The notes under the pieces: generated by a model | What the model saw: the letters and a program-made list of their open reading frames with translations, nothing else | Told to the model about the DNA's origin: nothing | Databases searched by the model: none | In this document: one piece after another, positions 25,546 through 35,972 of the stretch | Layout of the letters: each line of letters begins with the position of its first letter | Numbering within the stretch: the stretch's first letter is position 1 | Made by a program: the position numbers and the translations under genes | Source of the DNA: Hyaloraphidium curvatum | Lineage: Eukaryota > Monoblepharomycota > Hyaloraphidiomycetes > Hyaloraphidiales > Hyaloraphidiaceae | Direction: 5' to 3' | NCBI GenBank assembly: GCA_025558095.1 | Contig: JAIVFI010000023.1 | Location: 62,001 to 126,000, forward strand | Length of the DNA: 64,000 nucleotides

Positions 25546-27543
25546 TCACACCACCACCGCCTCCCCCTCCCCCTCCCCCTCGTCCCTCTCCATCATCCCC
25601 ATCCCTATCGCCATCCCCCGATCGTACTCCTCCACCCCCCACGTGGTCCCCCTGTGCACGGGCCCGAAGCTCACCGACCGCCCCCCCTTTTTGCGCGGGG
25701 GCGACTGCGCGCGGCGGAGGGCGGGCCGGGCGGCGATGCGGGGCAGGGAGGAGCGCCGCGGCCGGGCGGGCGGGGGCGCGCCGTCCCACGGCGTCCCGCG
25801 ATCGGGCACGGCGGCCGGTTCCGGCGCGGGGATCCACGCCGGGGCGGAGCCGGGGCCCTGCAGCACCGCATCGGCAAAGTACACCGCGGCGCCCTCCGCC
25901 GCGTCGTCCTTGCCGTCCCCGGGCAAGCCCTCGGGAACGGGGGCGGCGATCATCGGCCTCGGCGCCGCCAACCCCGCCGCCCGGACCTCCCCCGCGAACT
26001 TGGCCGCCAGCCGCGCGGGCTGCAGGCCGAACGCCGCCGCGTAGCGGTCCAGCGCCGCGGCGACCGCCAGGACGTCCTCGCCCGCGGCGCGGGAACCGGC
26101 GGCGCGCTCGGCGAGCAGGACGCGGCCGACGAGGAACGCCGGGGAGGCGAGGACGTGGTTCCCGAACTCCAGATCGGGGTCGTCGGAGAGCTGGTGCCGG
26201 AGGATGCGGGCGTACCGCGCGCACCGCTCGGCCGCGGCCCCGTTCAGGCCGGCAAACAAGAGCGCCTCGACCGTCAGGGCCTCGGCAAATAGGATCATCT
26301 GCAGTGCCGAGTGTGCGTAGGCCCGGTGCGGGAACCACGCCGCGCGGAGCAGCGGGCGGGGGTCGCCACGCGCCAGCGCCTTGCCCGGGCCCGGGGGCAG
26401 CGAGGAAAAGGTGACGTCCGCGAGGGACGCCAGTCTCGCCGCCGCCGCCCGTACCCGCGCGGGGGACCCGCCGGGATCGCGCGCGGGGAAGCGGCACCGC
26501 AGGTGGCGGGCAAAATTGGCCAGGTGCGCGAGGGAGAGCACCGAGGCGCCGCGGGAGGGGCCGGCGGAGGCGAGGAGGGAGGCGGTGCGGAGGGCGTCCG
26601 ACCAGGGCTTGCCGCCGAAGGGGATCGCCGGGGGCTCGGAGGCGCGGATGGCGGAAAAGGCGGCGTCAGGATCGGGGCTGTCGAACAGGGATTCGGAGAC
26701 GGGGAGGGGGAATTCGCCGCCCTCGAAGTAGTTCCCGAAGGTCGGCTTCCCCGAGTGGAAAGCCACGCCCAGGTCGAAACTCGCGACGTAGATCCTCACT
26801 CGCAGCACGAGCTCCATGTGAATCCACTCGTCCGCGGTCTTGGGCGCCTCCGCCGGCAGGTCCCTGTATAGCCGCTCCGCCGCGACAGCACACCGCCGCA
26901 GCACGACAAACAACCTCGCCGGGAGGTCCGCCACGAGCAGCACGTTGGCCAGCAGCGCCAGCGTCTGCACGGCCTCGACGTCCTCCCTGTCCCGCGCCAG
27001 GAGCAGCGTCCTGGCCCGCTCGCAGCACCACCGCCCGAACGCGAGCCGCTCTGCTTCGCTCCGCCCTGGCAGCGCGCGGGCGCCGAGTGCCGCGGCGGCG
27101 TAGGCGAGCGCCAGCGGCTGCTGCGTCCCGTAGGCGGTCGGCAGCCCGCGGAAGGCGCGCTCGAACGAGGCGCGGTGCACGATCGGGAATGGGGCGTGTG
27201 CGTGCCGCCAGAAGGCCGCCACGGCGGGCAGCAGCAGGTCCGAGTCTGCCGGCGGGGCGGCCCCGGGGAACGGGTCGATCGGGGAGGGCGGGGGAAAGAG
27301 GGCCGCGAGGTGCTGCCGGACGTCCCCCGCGGCGTCGCCGGGCGGCCCGCCGCGGCGCCGCCGTGCCGCGGCAACCAGAAAGTCCAGCAGCGGGATGTCG
27401 GTCCCCTGCAGCTTCGGGCTCGCCGGGCGGGCGACCAGCGTGCCGGTGCCGCCGACGGGCGGCGTCCCGGACTCGTGGGCGGCCCCCGCGTGCCCGTCTG
27501 CCGCGCCGGCCCCGCCCTCCCGGGCCCAAACAGCGGCCGCCAT
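25546..27543 (-). CDS. Fungal-specific transcription-factor-domain protein lacking a zinc cluster
   Basis: The start at 27543 (MAAAVWAREGG) gives 665 residues. Residues of about 100 to 400 form a fungal middle homology region: LLPAVAAFWRHAHAPFPIVH is the characteristic start, followed by LALAYAAAALGARALPG and RARTLLLARDREDVEAVQTL. No Zn2Cys6 or C2H2 motif is present in this frame or just upstream, so it may have lost its DNA-binding domain, carry it on an unseen 5' exon, or act as a partner of other factors. The C-terminus is a disordered basic/Ser tail. Most likely nuclear. Confidence 0.7.
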   Translation of the reverse strand: MAAAVWAREGGAGAADGHAGAAHESGTPPVGGTGTLVARPASPKLQGTDIPLLDFLVAAARRRRGGPPGDAAGDVRQHLAALFPPPSPIDPFPGAAPPADSDLLLPAVAAFWRHAHAPFPIVHRASFERAFRGLPTAYGTQQPLALAYAAAALGARALPGRSEAERLAFGRWCCERARTLLLARDREDVEAVQTLALLANVLLVADLPARLFVVLRRCAVAAERLYRDLPAEAPKTADEWIHMELVLRVRIYVASFDLGVAFHSGKPTFGNYFEGGEFPLPVSESLFDSPDPDAAFSAIRASEPPAIPFGGKPWSDALRTASLLASAGPSRGASVLSLAHLANFARHLRCRFPARDPGGSPARVRAAAARLASLADVTFSSLPPGPGKALARGDPRPLLRAAWFPHRAYAHSALQMILFAEALTVEALLFAGLNGAAAERCARYARILRHQLSDDPDLEFGNHVLASPAFLVGRVLLAERAAGSRAAGEDVLAVAAALDRYAAAFGLQPARLAAKFAGEVRAAGLAAPRPMIAAPVPEGLPGDGKDDAAEGAAVYFADAVLQGPGSAPAWIPAPEPAAVPDRGTPWDGAPPPARPRRSSLPRIAARPALRRAQSPPRKKGGRSVSFGPVHRGTTWGVEEYDRGMAIGMGMMERDEGEGEGEAVVV

Positions 27544-27984
27544 GTTAACCGCGCGCCGCCCCGGGTGTGCGCAGGGCCGCCGATGAAGGCGCGCCGCGCC
27601 GCGTGCTGCCGATTCCCTCGCCCCGCCTGGCTGGGTTCCAGAATTCCAGATCGCCGGGGACGGCTCGGCGTTCCAGATCGTCGGCCATCGGGCGCCGCAC
27701 TCCCGACACTCCGAGGTCGCTTCTGTGCCCAAAAGTGCTTGCTTTCCTTCTTCCGTGATCCAGCATGTCAAAGGTCCCCGCGATGCAAGCGCACGTTGGT
27801 GCACCGACCCGCCGAAGAGGCGTCCTCGGGCCGAGGCAATCGACCTCAATTGTGACAGCTGCTCTCATGCACGGAATCGCTCTTGCGCGGTCAGCTTCGC
27901 CCGCCCCGCCTCCGGCCCGAATGAACCTCCTTGTTCAAGCGCGTGCTTCAAGAATAGAGTCGGCGCCAGGGGCTTCCTCAGAGC

Positions 27985-28428
27985 TCATCCGAGGCGAAAG
28001 CGACGGGCCTTGCGGACCTCGAGGCACCGGTACGCGGTCACCAGCTGCCCAGCCAACCCGTTCATCTCCCTGAGAACGGCTTCCAGTTCGTCCAGGACCG
28101 CTCTCTGCTCGTCCAGGGCCGCTTCGTACGCCGACATGTCCGCGGGGCCGCCCGTCTCCGCGGCTCCCTTGGCGGCCGCCACCCCGCGCTCGGCGAGCAA
28201 CAGCTCGCCCCGGATCCACGCGTAATTCCGGTCGGCCTTTGCGCGGCCGTCTTTCAGCTGCGCCATCCGCCTTTCCCGGGCGAGGTCCGCGGCGGGGAGC
28301 AGCGCGCGGCAGGATCCGGCGAAGCGGCACGCGTCCGCGTCCGGCACGAAGTCGACGAGGCGGACGAGGAGCTCGGGCAGCAAAGAGGGGAGCGAGGGGA
28401 TGGCGGTGGCTGTTGTCTGCGGGTCCAT
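27985..28428 (-). CDS. F-box-like protein with coiled-coil tail
   Basis: The 147-residue protein has LLPELLVRLVDFVPDADACR and FAGSCRALLPAADLA, the same F-box-like build as the gene at 21384. It is followed by a helical tail with EAALDEQRAVLDELEAVL. It is intact. It is divergent from the broken F-box-like gene starting at 28540, with 111 bases between starts. Confidence 0.6.
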   Translation of the reverse strand: MDPQTTATAIPSLPSLLPELLVRLVDFVPDADACRFAGSCRALLPAADLARERRMAQLKDGRAKADRNYAWIRGELLLAERGVAAAKGAAETGGPADMSAYEAALDEQRAVLDELEAVLREMNGLAGQLVTAYRCLEVRKARRFRLG

Positions 28429-28539
28429 CCTGTCGTGGCAGACGGAGTGTTGCAGGTGAAGCCCGGGAGCGGCACGTCAGCGATCGTGGTCGCACGCCAA
28501 GCTTCACAAACGCACTTGCACTCTGCTCCAGTTGCTGCC

Positions 28540-29205
28540 ATGGCCGCCTCCGACATTCCCCGCCTCCCGACCGACATTTTCGGAGCGCTCGCCGAGGTCC
28601 TCGCGGGGTGCGGCCTCAAGAAGACGCTGCTCGAGCTCTCCCTAGCGGACCACGAAACGCGCGCGCTGGCCCTCCCGGCTCTCATGCGGAGGGTGGACAT
28701 CACGGAACGCAACATCCGGCGCGCCGAGAAGCGCTTCGCTGAGGGAATGTCGGGCACCGACCTGGTCCGCGAGATCGTGGTCAGGGGTCCGACCCCGCGC
28801 AGCCTGAAGAAGATCCTGAGCCCCTGCGGCAACCTCTCCCTGCTCCGTTTCGAGGCCCAGTTCGACGTGTGGGGTGCAGCTGTCGTGGTCGATGCTCTGA
28901 TGGAGGCCTGCCGGGCCGGCACGGACTGGGGGGCTCTCCGCGTGTAGATCCGGACGGACGAACCGGAGGCAGTCCTCCTGCTCGCCACCGGAAAGCCGGG
29001 GAGCGCGGGGACCACCATTGCCATCGCCTCCGACAAGATGCTCCGCGGAGCCGATGTTCGGAGCGGCATCCAAATGATGACCTTCGCGATGATCCCCGTG
29101 GGCGTGCAGCCTGGACATCAAGCCAGAGTCGAAATCCGCGCATCCATGGACGCCGAAGCCCGCGAGGCACTCCGAGCGCTCCCGAGGGTGACTGTCATTG
29201 ACTGA
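28540..29205 (+). pseudogene. F-box-like gene with an in-frame TAG (copy 2)
   Basis: A strong start (GCCATGGCC) opens a frame nearly identical in layout to the gene at 19021 (LPTDIFGALAEVLAGCGLKK, LLELSLADHETRALALPALM). It stops at TAG 28945 after 135 codons. Beyond the TAG the same frame stays open for another 86 codons, to a TGA at 29203, and matches the distal part of the paralogue (IRTDEP, TTIAIA, EAREALRALPRVTVID). The paralogue has GTA GAG where this one has GTG TAG, so this is a single point loss. A shortened protein of 135 residues could still be made. Confidence 0.6.
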
Positions 29206-29587
29206 GCTAGGACGGGTGCAAGAGGCTATATCGAATGGTCATTTTTCAAAGCAGGAACCACATGTCGCGCGAGCCCGTCCTAAGCGATTCCTTCGGCCAC
29301 GTCGCCGCCGCCTCCTGCCTGATCTTCCGGGACGTCGATCGCCGGGCTTTCGAGCACAAGGCTCCTCAGCTTCGCGACATCCGCCCTGCTGACTCCCTCC
29401 TCCACAACCGGCGACCTCCAAAAGTCCATCCTCCTCCAGCATGCGCCGCGGCCCGTCCGGACCGTTGGCACAGCCCGCTTCCAGGAAGAGTTCGCACGTC
29501 CAGTTCCAGGCCGGGCCGCGAGGCTCGCATTCGCCCGAGCACCTCGGGGAGCAGCGGCGCGACGGTGCTGAGGCCCTGTACATGCCT
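29206..29587. other. Intergenic stretch with a possible minus-strand terminal exon
   Basis: A minus-strand frame ending at 29280 (VVEEGVSRADVAKLRSLVLE) has protein-like composition but no clear start or partner exon. Nothing else was recognised. Confidence 0.3.
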
Positions 29588-30001
29588 CTACGTGGCCGCC
29601 TCTCGCTGAGCGACGACGGTCCGACTGGCCAAACTAGCCGAAGCCTGCAACAAGTCTTTCAACCACCTCCTGCTCAATCCTTTCACGATCGGGAAGCGCG
29701 CTTGTATCTCCAAAGCATCCATGCGCCGTTCGAGCGCCTCCCACCGCCCGTCGATCTCGACCATCCGGCGCTGGGCCGCGTCAATGGCTTCCTGTTCGAC
29801 CGGGACTCCGGCCAGCAGGAGTGCTTTGATCCGCTGGGACTCATCCTGCGCTTCCTTGGTATCCGGCAAAAGTTGCTCCCGGCACCACACGAGCGCCACG
29901 GTCTCTGCGCAGACCGCCCGGGCCCGCCGGACCAGCGCCTCTTCGGCAGCTGGGCGGAGCGCGCGGCAGGTGCGCCCCAGGCGGCACGCTTCGCGGTTCA
30001 C
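29588..30001 (-). pseudogene. 5'-truncated F-box-like gene
   Basis: The frame begins MNREACRLGRTCRALRPAAE, which aligns with the second half of the F-box motif in the neighbouring family (EACRLGCTCRPLRAAADEA). The first helix (LLPELL...FLP) is missing. The point of truncation coincides with the 3' end of the lipase gene, whose stop lies at 29998 to 30000 on the same strand. The coiled-coil tail (RWEALERRMDALEIQARF) is still open. It is most simply a gene fragment cut by rearrangement. Confidence 0.6.
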
Positions 30002-32073
30002 TGATCGCTACCATCGGGACCGTCCTCCGATCCTTCCCCAGACGACGACTCGTCGTCGCCCGACACGGACACCCCCTCGTCTGACTGATCTTCCTCCCCG
30101 GACGAATCTCCGCTGCCGGAAGACCCGTCGTCTACCTGATCCCCGCTCCCCGAGCCCTCGTCGTCCTTCCCGTCCATGGTCGTGGACGGTGGCGAACGGC
30201 CCCCCGACGGCGCAGCGCCCTGGCCGCCCGTGGCCGCGTTGCCGCCGGTCCTCGGCCCACCCCCGTTCCCCGTCGCACCCGTGGCCGCGTTCCCGCCGCC
30301 TACCGCAACCCTGTTCCTTGCGGGCAGCGGCGGCTCCGGGATCGCCCCGTAGGCTTTCTCGTCCGCGTCCTCTCCCCGCGAGTACGTCGCCTCGTCGGCT
30401 CGCGGCAGCTGCTTGTAGATCCCGCAGCTGCTCGTCCCGGCGGCGCAGCAGGTGACCGCCCAGTAGCTCGGCGTGTTGCCGCCGGTCTGCGTCCCGGGGT
30501 CGAAACGGTTGTGCACGACGACGAAGCACTGTCCGAAGGCCTCGGAGATGTCGGCGAACTGCAGGTTGGCGAAGCGGGGGCAGAGGGCTCCGGCGTTCTG
30601 GCCCTGCTGCGGCCCGACCCGGGTCTTTTCGAAGGTCGAAATGCACGTGGTGCCCGGCTGCCGGCCCAGCTTCGGGATCCAGTCGTAAAAACTCACCATG
30701 TTGATCATGTTGGTCGGGGTTCTGGAGAACGGGTTGACGGGCCGGGCGTTGAAGAGCTGCTGGCCCCGTGCACGGTAGACCTGAGCTGCGCCGGGTGCGG
30801 AAGTGGTGACGACAAAGGTCTTTGCGTTGAAGTCGTCCGCCAGGTAGAGCGCCGCCATCTGGGCCATGAAGCCACCCAGACTGTGCCCGCAGAGGTACAC
30901 CTCGGCCTTGGGGGCGCCCCGCAGGACCGGGGCAACGAAATCCGATAGGAACTCGCGGAGGAAACGCATGTAGTCGTCCGAGGTGGCGAGGGCGGCCCGG
31001 CCGAACTTGAGCGCGGCCTTCAGGACCGGGGAAAGAGCATACTTGCCCTCGTGCAACGCCCGGAAGCGCTCCTTGAATGCGTCCTGGAGCAGTTCCAGGT
31101 CGGCCTGGTACTCCGCCGTCGACTCGGTGCCGCGGATTGACACGACCACCCCGTTGGGGGACTGCTCCGAGTTGCCCGTCAGGTACGCCGAGATGCGCAT
31201 CCTGTCGCCGACGCGGAACACGTGCACTCTGTTGTTGTAGACGGCGTTGTTGGCTGCGGTAAACTTGTAGCTCGGGCCGACGGCGCGTTCGTAGATCCTC
31301 TTCTTTTGCTTCGTCCACTTCTTGGCCTGCTTCACCACCGCGGAATAACGGATCTCTTCGCACGCGTGATAGGCCTTAGTGCCCTTGAAGAGGGTGCTGG
31401 GCAGCGCGTCCATCATGTGCTCGTGGTCATACCCGGCGTTGGACCTGACGGTGACCTTCCGGAGCCACTCCCCGGCCTTCCGAAAGTACTGCATCACTCC
31501 GGTCACGTCCGTGCACAGCACCATCGTGTGCGTGTCTCCTGGGTACAGGCTTTCGGCCTTGACCGCGAGCCTGACGCAGCGCATCGGCGAGTTGGGGTTG
31601 GCACGCAGATGCGCCTTCTTGGCGGCCTCGGCAAAGTCCAGCGCGGGCTCGAACTCGACCAGCGCGAGGTTCGACCAGGAGATGACGAGGGCGGGTCCGG
31701 TTTGCCGCGCCCCGCCCGCGAGGCGGTGGAACCGCACCATGCCGCCCTGCAGAACCAGCTTGCCCGATCCACGCCCCCCCGCATCGAGCTGGAAACCCGG
31801 GACCTTCCCGGCGACGCGCTCGACGGCCACGGGCTGGAGGGGGAACGCTTCGCGGAAGCCCGGCGAGGCGTGGTCGACGATGGAGGGCACCCAGCTCAGA
31901 AGGGTGGCCGCGTCGGCGCGGGAGAGGAGCATCGCGGCGCAGGCCAGCCCGAGCAGCGTCCGCGGCGTAAACCAGGGCGCCGCATTGCGCGGAGCCGGGC
32001 CGAGGAGGCCCCGAGGCCCGAGCCGGGGCGTCGCATCGCCCAGAACCATGGCTCGTTGGTCCAGGAGGAACAA
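29998..32073 (-). CDS. Secreted class-3 (alpha/beta-hydrolase) lipase with acidic tail
   Basis: The frame gives 691 residues from 32073, or 683 from 32049. A hydrophobic segment TPRTLLGLACAAMLLSRADA near the start acts as signal peptide or anchor. The nucleophile elbow is CGHSLGGFMAQ (Ser near residue 396), the oxyanion region is VVVSIRGTES near 313, and a later His sits in FVVVHNRFDP, the expected order for lipase class 3. These enzymes hydrolyse tri- or diacylglycerols. The last 110 or so residues are Gly/Ala then Ser/Gly/Asp/Glu-rich and probably disordered. No intron was needed. Confidence 0.8.
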   Translation of the reverse strand: MFLLDQRAMVLGDATPRLGPRGLLGPAPRNAAPWFTPRTLLGLACAAMLLSRADAATLLSWVPSIVDHASPGFREAFPLQPVAVERVAGKVPGFQLDAGGRGSGKLVLQGGMVRFHRLAGGARQTGPALVISWSNLALVEFEPALDFAEAAKKAHLRANPNSPMRCVRLAVKAESLYPGDTHTMVLCTDVTGVMQYFRKAGEWLRKVTVRSNAGYDHEHMMDALPSTLFKGTKAYHACEEIRYSAVVKQAKKWTKQKKRIYERAVGPSYKFTAANNAVYNNRVHVFRVGDRMRISAYLTGNSEQSPNGVVVSIRGTESTAEYQADLELLQDAFKERFRALHEGKYALSPVLKAALKFGRAALATSDDYMRFLREFLSDFVAPVLRGAPKAEVYLCGHSLGGFMAQMAALYLADDFNAKTFVVTTSAPGAAQVYRARGQQLFNARPVNPFSRTPTNMINMVSFYDWIPKLGRQPGTTCISTFEKTRVGPQQGQNAGALCPRFANLQFADISEAFGQCFVVVHNRFDPGTQTGGNTPSYWAVTCCAAGTSSCGIYKQLPRADEATYSRGEDADEKAYGAIPEPPLPARNRVAVGGGNAATGATGNGGGPRTGGNAATGGQGAAPSGGRSPPSTTMDGKDDEGSGSGDQVDDGSSGSGDSSGEEDQSDEGVSVSGDDESSSGEGSEDGPDGSDQ

Positions 32074-32338
32074 AGTGGCCGATGTTGGTGCGGCCGTCGC
32101 TGGCGGACGCGGCGGTGCAGGCGCGGGTCTGGTTGGTGGGCGCCGCTTGGACCCGTCTACTGTCCACCCACAGCATGTAGGCTGATCTCAATTGATCGAG
32201 CGGGAAAAAGCACAAGCACTTCATTCAGAGTGAGTCGCGCTGATTGACCGACAGGTTTGTCGCCTTCCCATCCGTCGCATCCGTCGCTGCCTGAGTCAAT
32301 CCGCCCAACTAGAGGCCACACCAGCCGCCCTCGCCGCC

Positions 32339-33036
32339 CTATCCAGCAGGAGGGCAATAAGAGCAGGGTCTTTCAACATCGCGGCAATCCTTGGAGTCAT
32401 GACGAGGCACGTTGTCTCCATATCCGAGAGGGGCATTGCCTGAAAGCGCGCCTTCATCTCGACGGAGTGTGGCCTGCTGAACCCTCTGGTTCAGAACGAT
32501 ACGACGGTGTCTGAACTCCACAGCTTGGTCGAGCAGGCCCCGCGCGTCCACTTCGGCGGCATCCAGCCCCGCGACCTCGGCCCACAGGGCTTCCTTTTCC
32601 CGGAGCAGCACTTCATTTTCGCTCACGAGCTCAATCGCGGTCTCGTGAAACATCACAAACTCGATGACCATCTCCTGAAGGCGCCGCACGCGGAGGGCGG
32701 CGTTGCTAAGAGCCCTGCACGAGGCCTGAAGCGGCACGCGTAGCGGTCCGGAAGAAAGTCCACGATGCGGGAGATGAGCTCTGTTGGCAGAGAAGAAAAG
32801 AAAGACTGGACTGTGCACAGGGCCACCACGATTCGCTGCGGTGCTCCAAAGAGGTACGGCAAGGTGCACCGCCACGTCAGGGCATGCCGCGTGGGCATTC
32901 CCAGGCTCGGCCACCACGAAAGAACGTCCGCTGCGCAGAGAGGAAACTTGAGGAGCAGACTCGTGAGATACACGACTAGGGACTCATAGGTGCTTTGGCT
33001 GGGCGGTTCGAGGTCGGTCTCCACAGGATCCGCCAC
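32339..33036 (-). pseudogene. F-box-like gene with a one-base frameshift
   Basis: The 5' part encodes FSSLPTELISRIVDFLPDRY ending ACRF. The expected continuation (SCRALSNAALRVRRLQEM) lies in another frame immediately downstream, so a one-base loss at about 32735 breaks the gene. The tail continues as a coiled coil (ENEVLLREKEALWAEVAGLD). No GT...AG intron can fit in the few bases available. Its 5' end overlaps the 3' end of the next F-box-like gene on the same strand, so they are tandem duplicates. Confidence 0.6.
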
Positions 33037-33869
33037 TCAAATGCTTCCGTGGACAGCAACTTGAGAAAAGGACGCCGAAAAAGATCATCTAATTTCAGAT
33101 GGGCCTTCAGACCCTGTGTGCTCGATCGAACCCTAGACCGCGCTGAAAATCGATGCCCACCCGATGTGCCCTCGATGCGCCAAAGGGCGAGCCTGAGCTC
33201 CGACCGCAGAACGTCCGCCTTCCTATCATTAGCTTGTTTGCGCTGATGCACGTCCTTCTCCATTTCATCCACCCAGACCTCGGCCTCCGAAAGGACCGCC
33301 TCGGCCTCCGTGCGCGCACCGTCCGCCAACAAGCCACGGACCATGGCCATCCGCGTCTTGGTCTCAAGACCCAAACCCCTTACCACCTTCGCGATCTTGA
33401 TCGATTCAAGGTCGATGCCGCGGGCATAGCTTATGAGGGCCATTCCGCTCGCGGGGCAGAGCGCGCGGCAAGATTCGCTGAGGCGGCAGGCGTCCGCGTT
33501 CGGCAGGAAATCGACCACGCAGTAGAGCAGCTCCGGTGGTAGAGACGTGATGGTTGGGGTCCTCGGCTCGCTCTGTGCCCCGGGTTTGGCGGGGGAAGAC
33601 ACGATCGACCGCCACGTCACGGAAAGCTCGTGGGGCAAGTTGCTTAGGACGGGCCGGTCTGCGCACGGCAACCCAAAGAAGATGCTCATGGTGTAGAAAA
33701 GTAGCTCGGGGAATACCGCCATGAACGCCTCGACGAACGCGTCGGTCGGCACGCCCATCTCTGCCGGAAAGAGGGTTTGGGTCGTTCTCGCGCACCAGTG
33801 CGCCATCACACGCGGAGGAAGTTCAGCCGATCTACGACCTGGCCTGGTGCAGTGAGCACCATCCATCAA
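32976..33869 (-). CDS. F-box-like protein with coiled-coil tail, longest intact member
   Basis: The frame gives 297 residues from 33869; starts at 33806 and 33758 (MGVPTDAF) are also reasonable. After an N-terminal region with a hydrophobic AFMAVFPELLFYTMSIFFG stretch comes the F-box-like motif SLPPELLYCVVDFLPNADAC and RLSESCRALCPASGM, then a coiled coil (AVLSEAEVWVDEMEKDVHQR). The N-terminal extension is shared in weaker form with the frameshifted neighbour. Intact. Confidence 0.6.
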   Translation of the reverse strand: MMDGAHCTRPGRRSAELPPRVMAHWCARTTQTLFPAEMGVPTDAFVEAFMAVFPELLFYTMSIFFGLPCADRPVLSNLPHELSVTWRSIVSSPAKPGAQSEPRTPTITSLPPELLYCVVDFLPNADACRLSESCRALCPASGMALISYARGIDLESIKIAKVVRGLGLETKTRMAMVRGLLADGARTEAEAVLSEAEVWVDEMEKDVHQRKQANDRKADVLRSELRLALWRIEGTSGGHRFSARSRVRSSTQGLKAHLKLDDLFRRPFLKLLSTEAFEWRILWRPTSNRPAKAPMSP

Positions 33870-34049
33870 CGTCGCTGCTCCTTTGAACTCAATTCGCCTT
33901 GTCCGCTATTCCTGCGGGGGGATGTGGGAGCACGCGGTGGAGGCAAGGAGAACCCTCGCCCTCGCCCCAACCCAAACGTTCTCGCCGAGCACGGCGTTTC
34001 CGGACTCCGAATCACGTCGACGCCTTCCGAAGACATTCACGCAGCGATG

Positions 34050-35263
34050 CCGGGGACGCGGATGGTCAACAAGTCGTCGGTGGGCGGAATGCAGCCGTTC
34101 TGGATGTGTTCTGACCCTGTCTCCCGCGCGCCGTCCGCCCGCTTTTGGCGCTGTCGTTTCCAGGGCAAGGGCCGCGTGTCACTCGTCACGGGAGCCGCGT
34201 CACAGGGCTTCGGCCGGGCTATCGCCAAGGCATTGGCAGCGGAGGGGGCGCGGGTCGCCGTCAGCGATGTGCCTGCGAGACAGGGCGAGGGGCAAGGTGG
34301 GCCCTGCACGAGAGCCTGCGCAAAAATGCAAGGCTAAAGGCTGAGTGACCGGCAGGTTTGGTGGACGAGATAGCCAAGGACGGAGGGGAAGCGTTCTGGG
34401 TTCCTTTGTAGGCCGTGGCTCGCTCTGGTCTCGGCGCCAGAGACTCATTGCGGCCTGCTGGGAACAGGGACGTGACGGACGAATCGCAGTGGAGCTCTGC
34501 CGTTGACGTGTGCGTCTCGTGGCGAAAGATTGGCTCGCCTTGGAGCTCACCTCGACATTGCCCTGGCCTCTTCGACCCACCTCCAGCGTCGAAAACCAGT
34601 TCGGCGGCCCCTTGGACGTCCTCGTGAACAATGCTGGCATCTCGTCTTTCATCTTCGAGATGCAGGCCGGCGGTTTCGAGGAGCTCTCCCTGGAATCGTG
34701 GAAGAAGGTGCATGAAGTGAACGTCGACGGCGTCTTCCTGGGCCACAAATATGGTGGGCCTCGTCTGCCTGTTGCTGCGCCGCCGGACTAGTTACCTGAC
34801 TGTCCCGCCAGGCATCAAGTCGATGAAGAAGAACACCGCGGCGGAGGTGCCCTCAATCGTCAACCTGTCGTCGCAGGCCGGCATGCAGGGTGTCGCCGTG
34901 ATGGTGGCATACTCCAGCAGCAAGTGGGCCGTCCGGGGATTGGTGAGATGCCGCGCGGATTCCATTCGAACACCCTCGTGACCGCGCCTCACTCAGACCA
35001 AGTCGGTCGCGGCGTACTGCAGCTCGCGCGGCTACCGCATACGTGCCAATTCGGTCCACCCTGGCGTGTTCGCAACGGACATGGCCCGGTCGGACGGCAT
35101 CGTCGGGCCGGACGGCGAGGTCAGGATGCCGATCGAGGCAATGTCGCTCCTTAAGCGGACGGGGGACGTGAGCGAGCTGGCGAACCTCGTCCTGTTCCTC
35201 GCTTCCGACGAGTCCTCATACTGCAACGCTACCGAGTTTGTAATCACCGGAGGGTCGCCGTAG
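34050..35263 (+). CDS. Short-chain dehydrogenase/reductase (spliced)
   Basis: Exons can be followed from MPGTRMVNKS through several GT...AG introns to a TAG at 35261. The product has the Rossmann signature TGAASQGFG, then VSDVPARQGE, NNAGI, the catalytic Ser in NLSSQAG, YSSSK (Y-x3-K), and the post-catalytic RANSVHPGVFATDMA. Joins at 34080-34162, 34289-34354, about 34755-34812, and 34945-35000 keep frame. The segment between about 34410 and 34590 is not resolved exactly. All SDR catalytic residues are intact. Substrate unknown. Confidence 0.75.
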
Positions 35264-35302
35264 ATCGCGATTAGCTATCGGTCTCCTGGAAGCTTCAATA
35301 GA

Positions 35303-35970
35303 TCAATGGTCTCTTTGCCCCAAACCCTGGAGCTCGTGCTCACCGAGAATCGCCTCTCGAGATCTTCCCAGTCGCAATTCCGCCCCAAGCGCAGGACGAA
35401 CGGGAGGCGTCGCGGGCCCCGAAATGCCGATCGCTTCGCGCAGGAGGCTCTTCCTCAAACGCCACATCCCGATGAGCACCGCGTCCAAACGCCTTGCGCA
35501 CTCTTGATATCGGAACATGATATGGAGCTGCCAGCAGTTGGCCTCTTCCAGCGCGCCGGTGATGTCATCCTCGTCATCCGTCGTGACCGCCTCGTCGATA
35601 GCGTCGGTGACAGCATCGATGTAGCGTTCGACCTCGTCGTCCTCCCTCCGTAATTGCGCATCCACGCGGAGGACGCTTGCCTTATCGGCCAGGAGCTGCC
35701 GCAATCGGCGTTCGCGTGCCCAGGTGTCGCGGCGCCGAGGGAACGCCAGCAGAGAGCAAGGCGACACGCGTTCCCGTGCGGCAGAAAGTCGACGAGGCGG
35801 AGGAAGAGCTCAGACAGTATTGTCGAGAGGGCCGCCGGACCGGTGCCGATAGGTATGGCCATTTTCGGCGACGCGGAAATGGCGGAAATGGAGAAAAAGA
35901 CGCGTCTCACGTCGGCGATCAGCTCACTTTTCAAGACCGCAACAACAGCACTTCCAGATACAGCAGTCAA
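35303..35970 (-). pseudogene. F-box-like gene with a frameshift after the F-box
   Basis: The first part reads STILSELFLRLVDFLPHGNA then CRLALCWRSLGAA. The expected continuation (WARERRLRQLLADKASVL and a coiled-coil tail) is one frame away, starting within about 10 bases, at about 35720 to 35730. No splice signals are available to bridge it. The break lies close to the equivalent position of the frameshift in the gene at 32339. Probably non-functional. Confidence 0.55.
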
Positions 35971-35972
35971 AA

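Noticed and set aside
28945-28947. Stop-codon reassignment (TAG as sense) in this organism
   Set aside because: Several intact genes here end in TAG (for example the SDR and the membrane protein at 16699), so a local nonsense mutation is the simpler reading.
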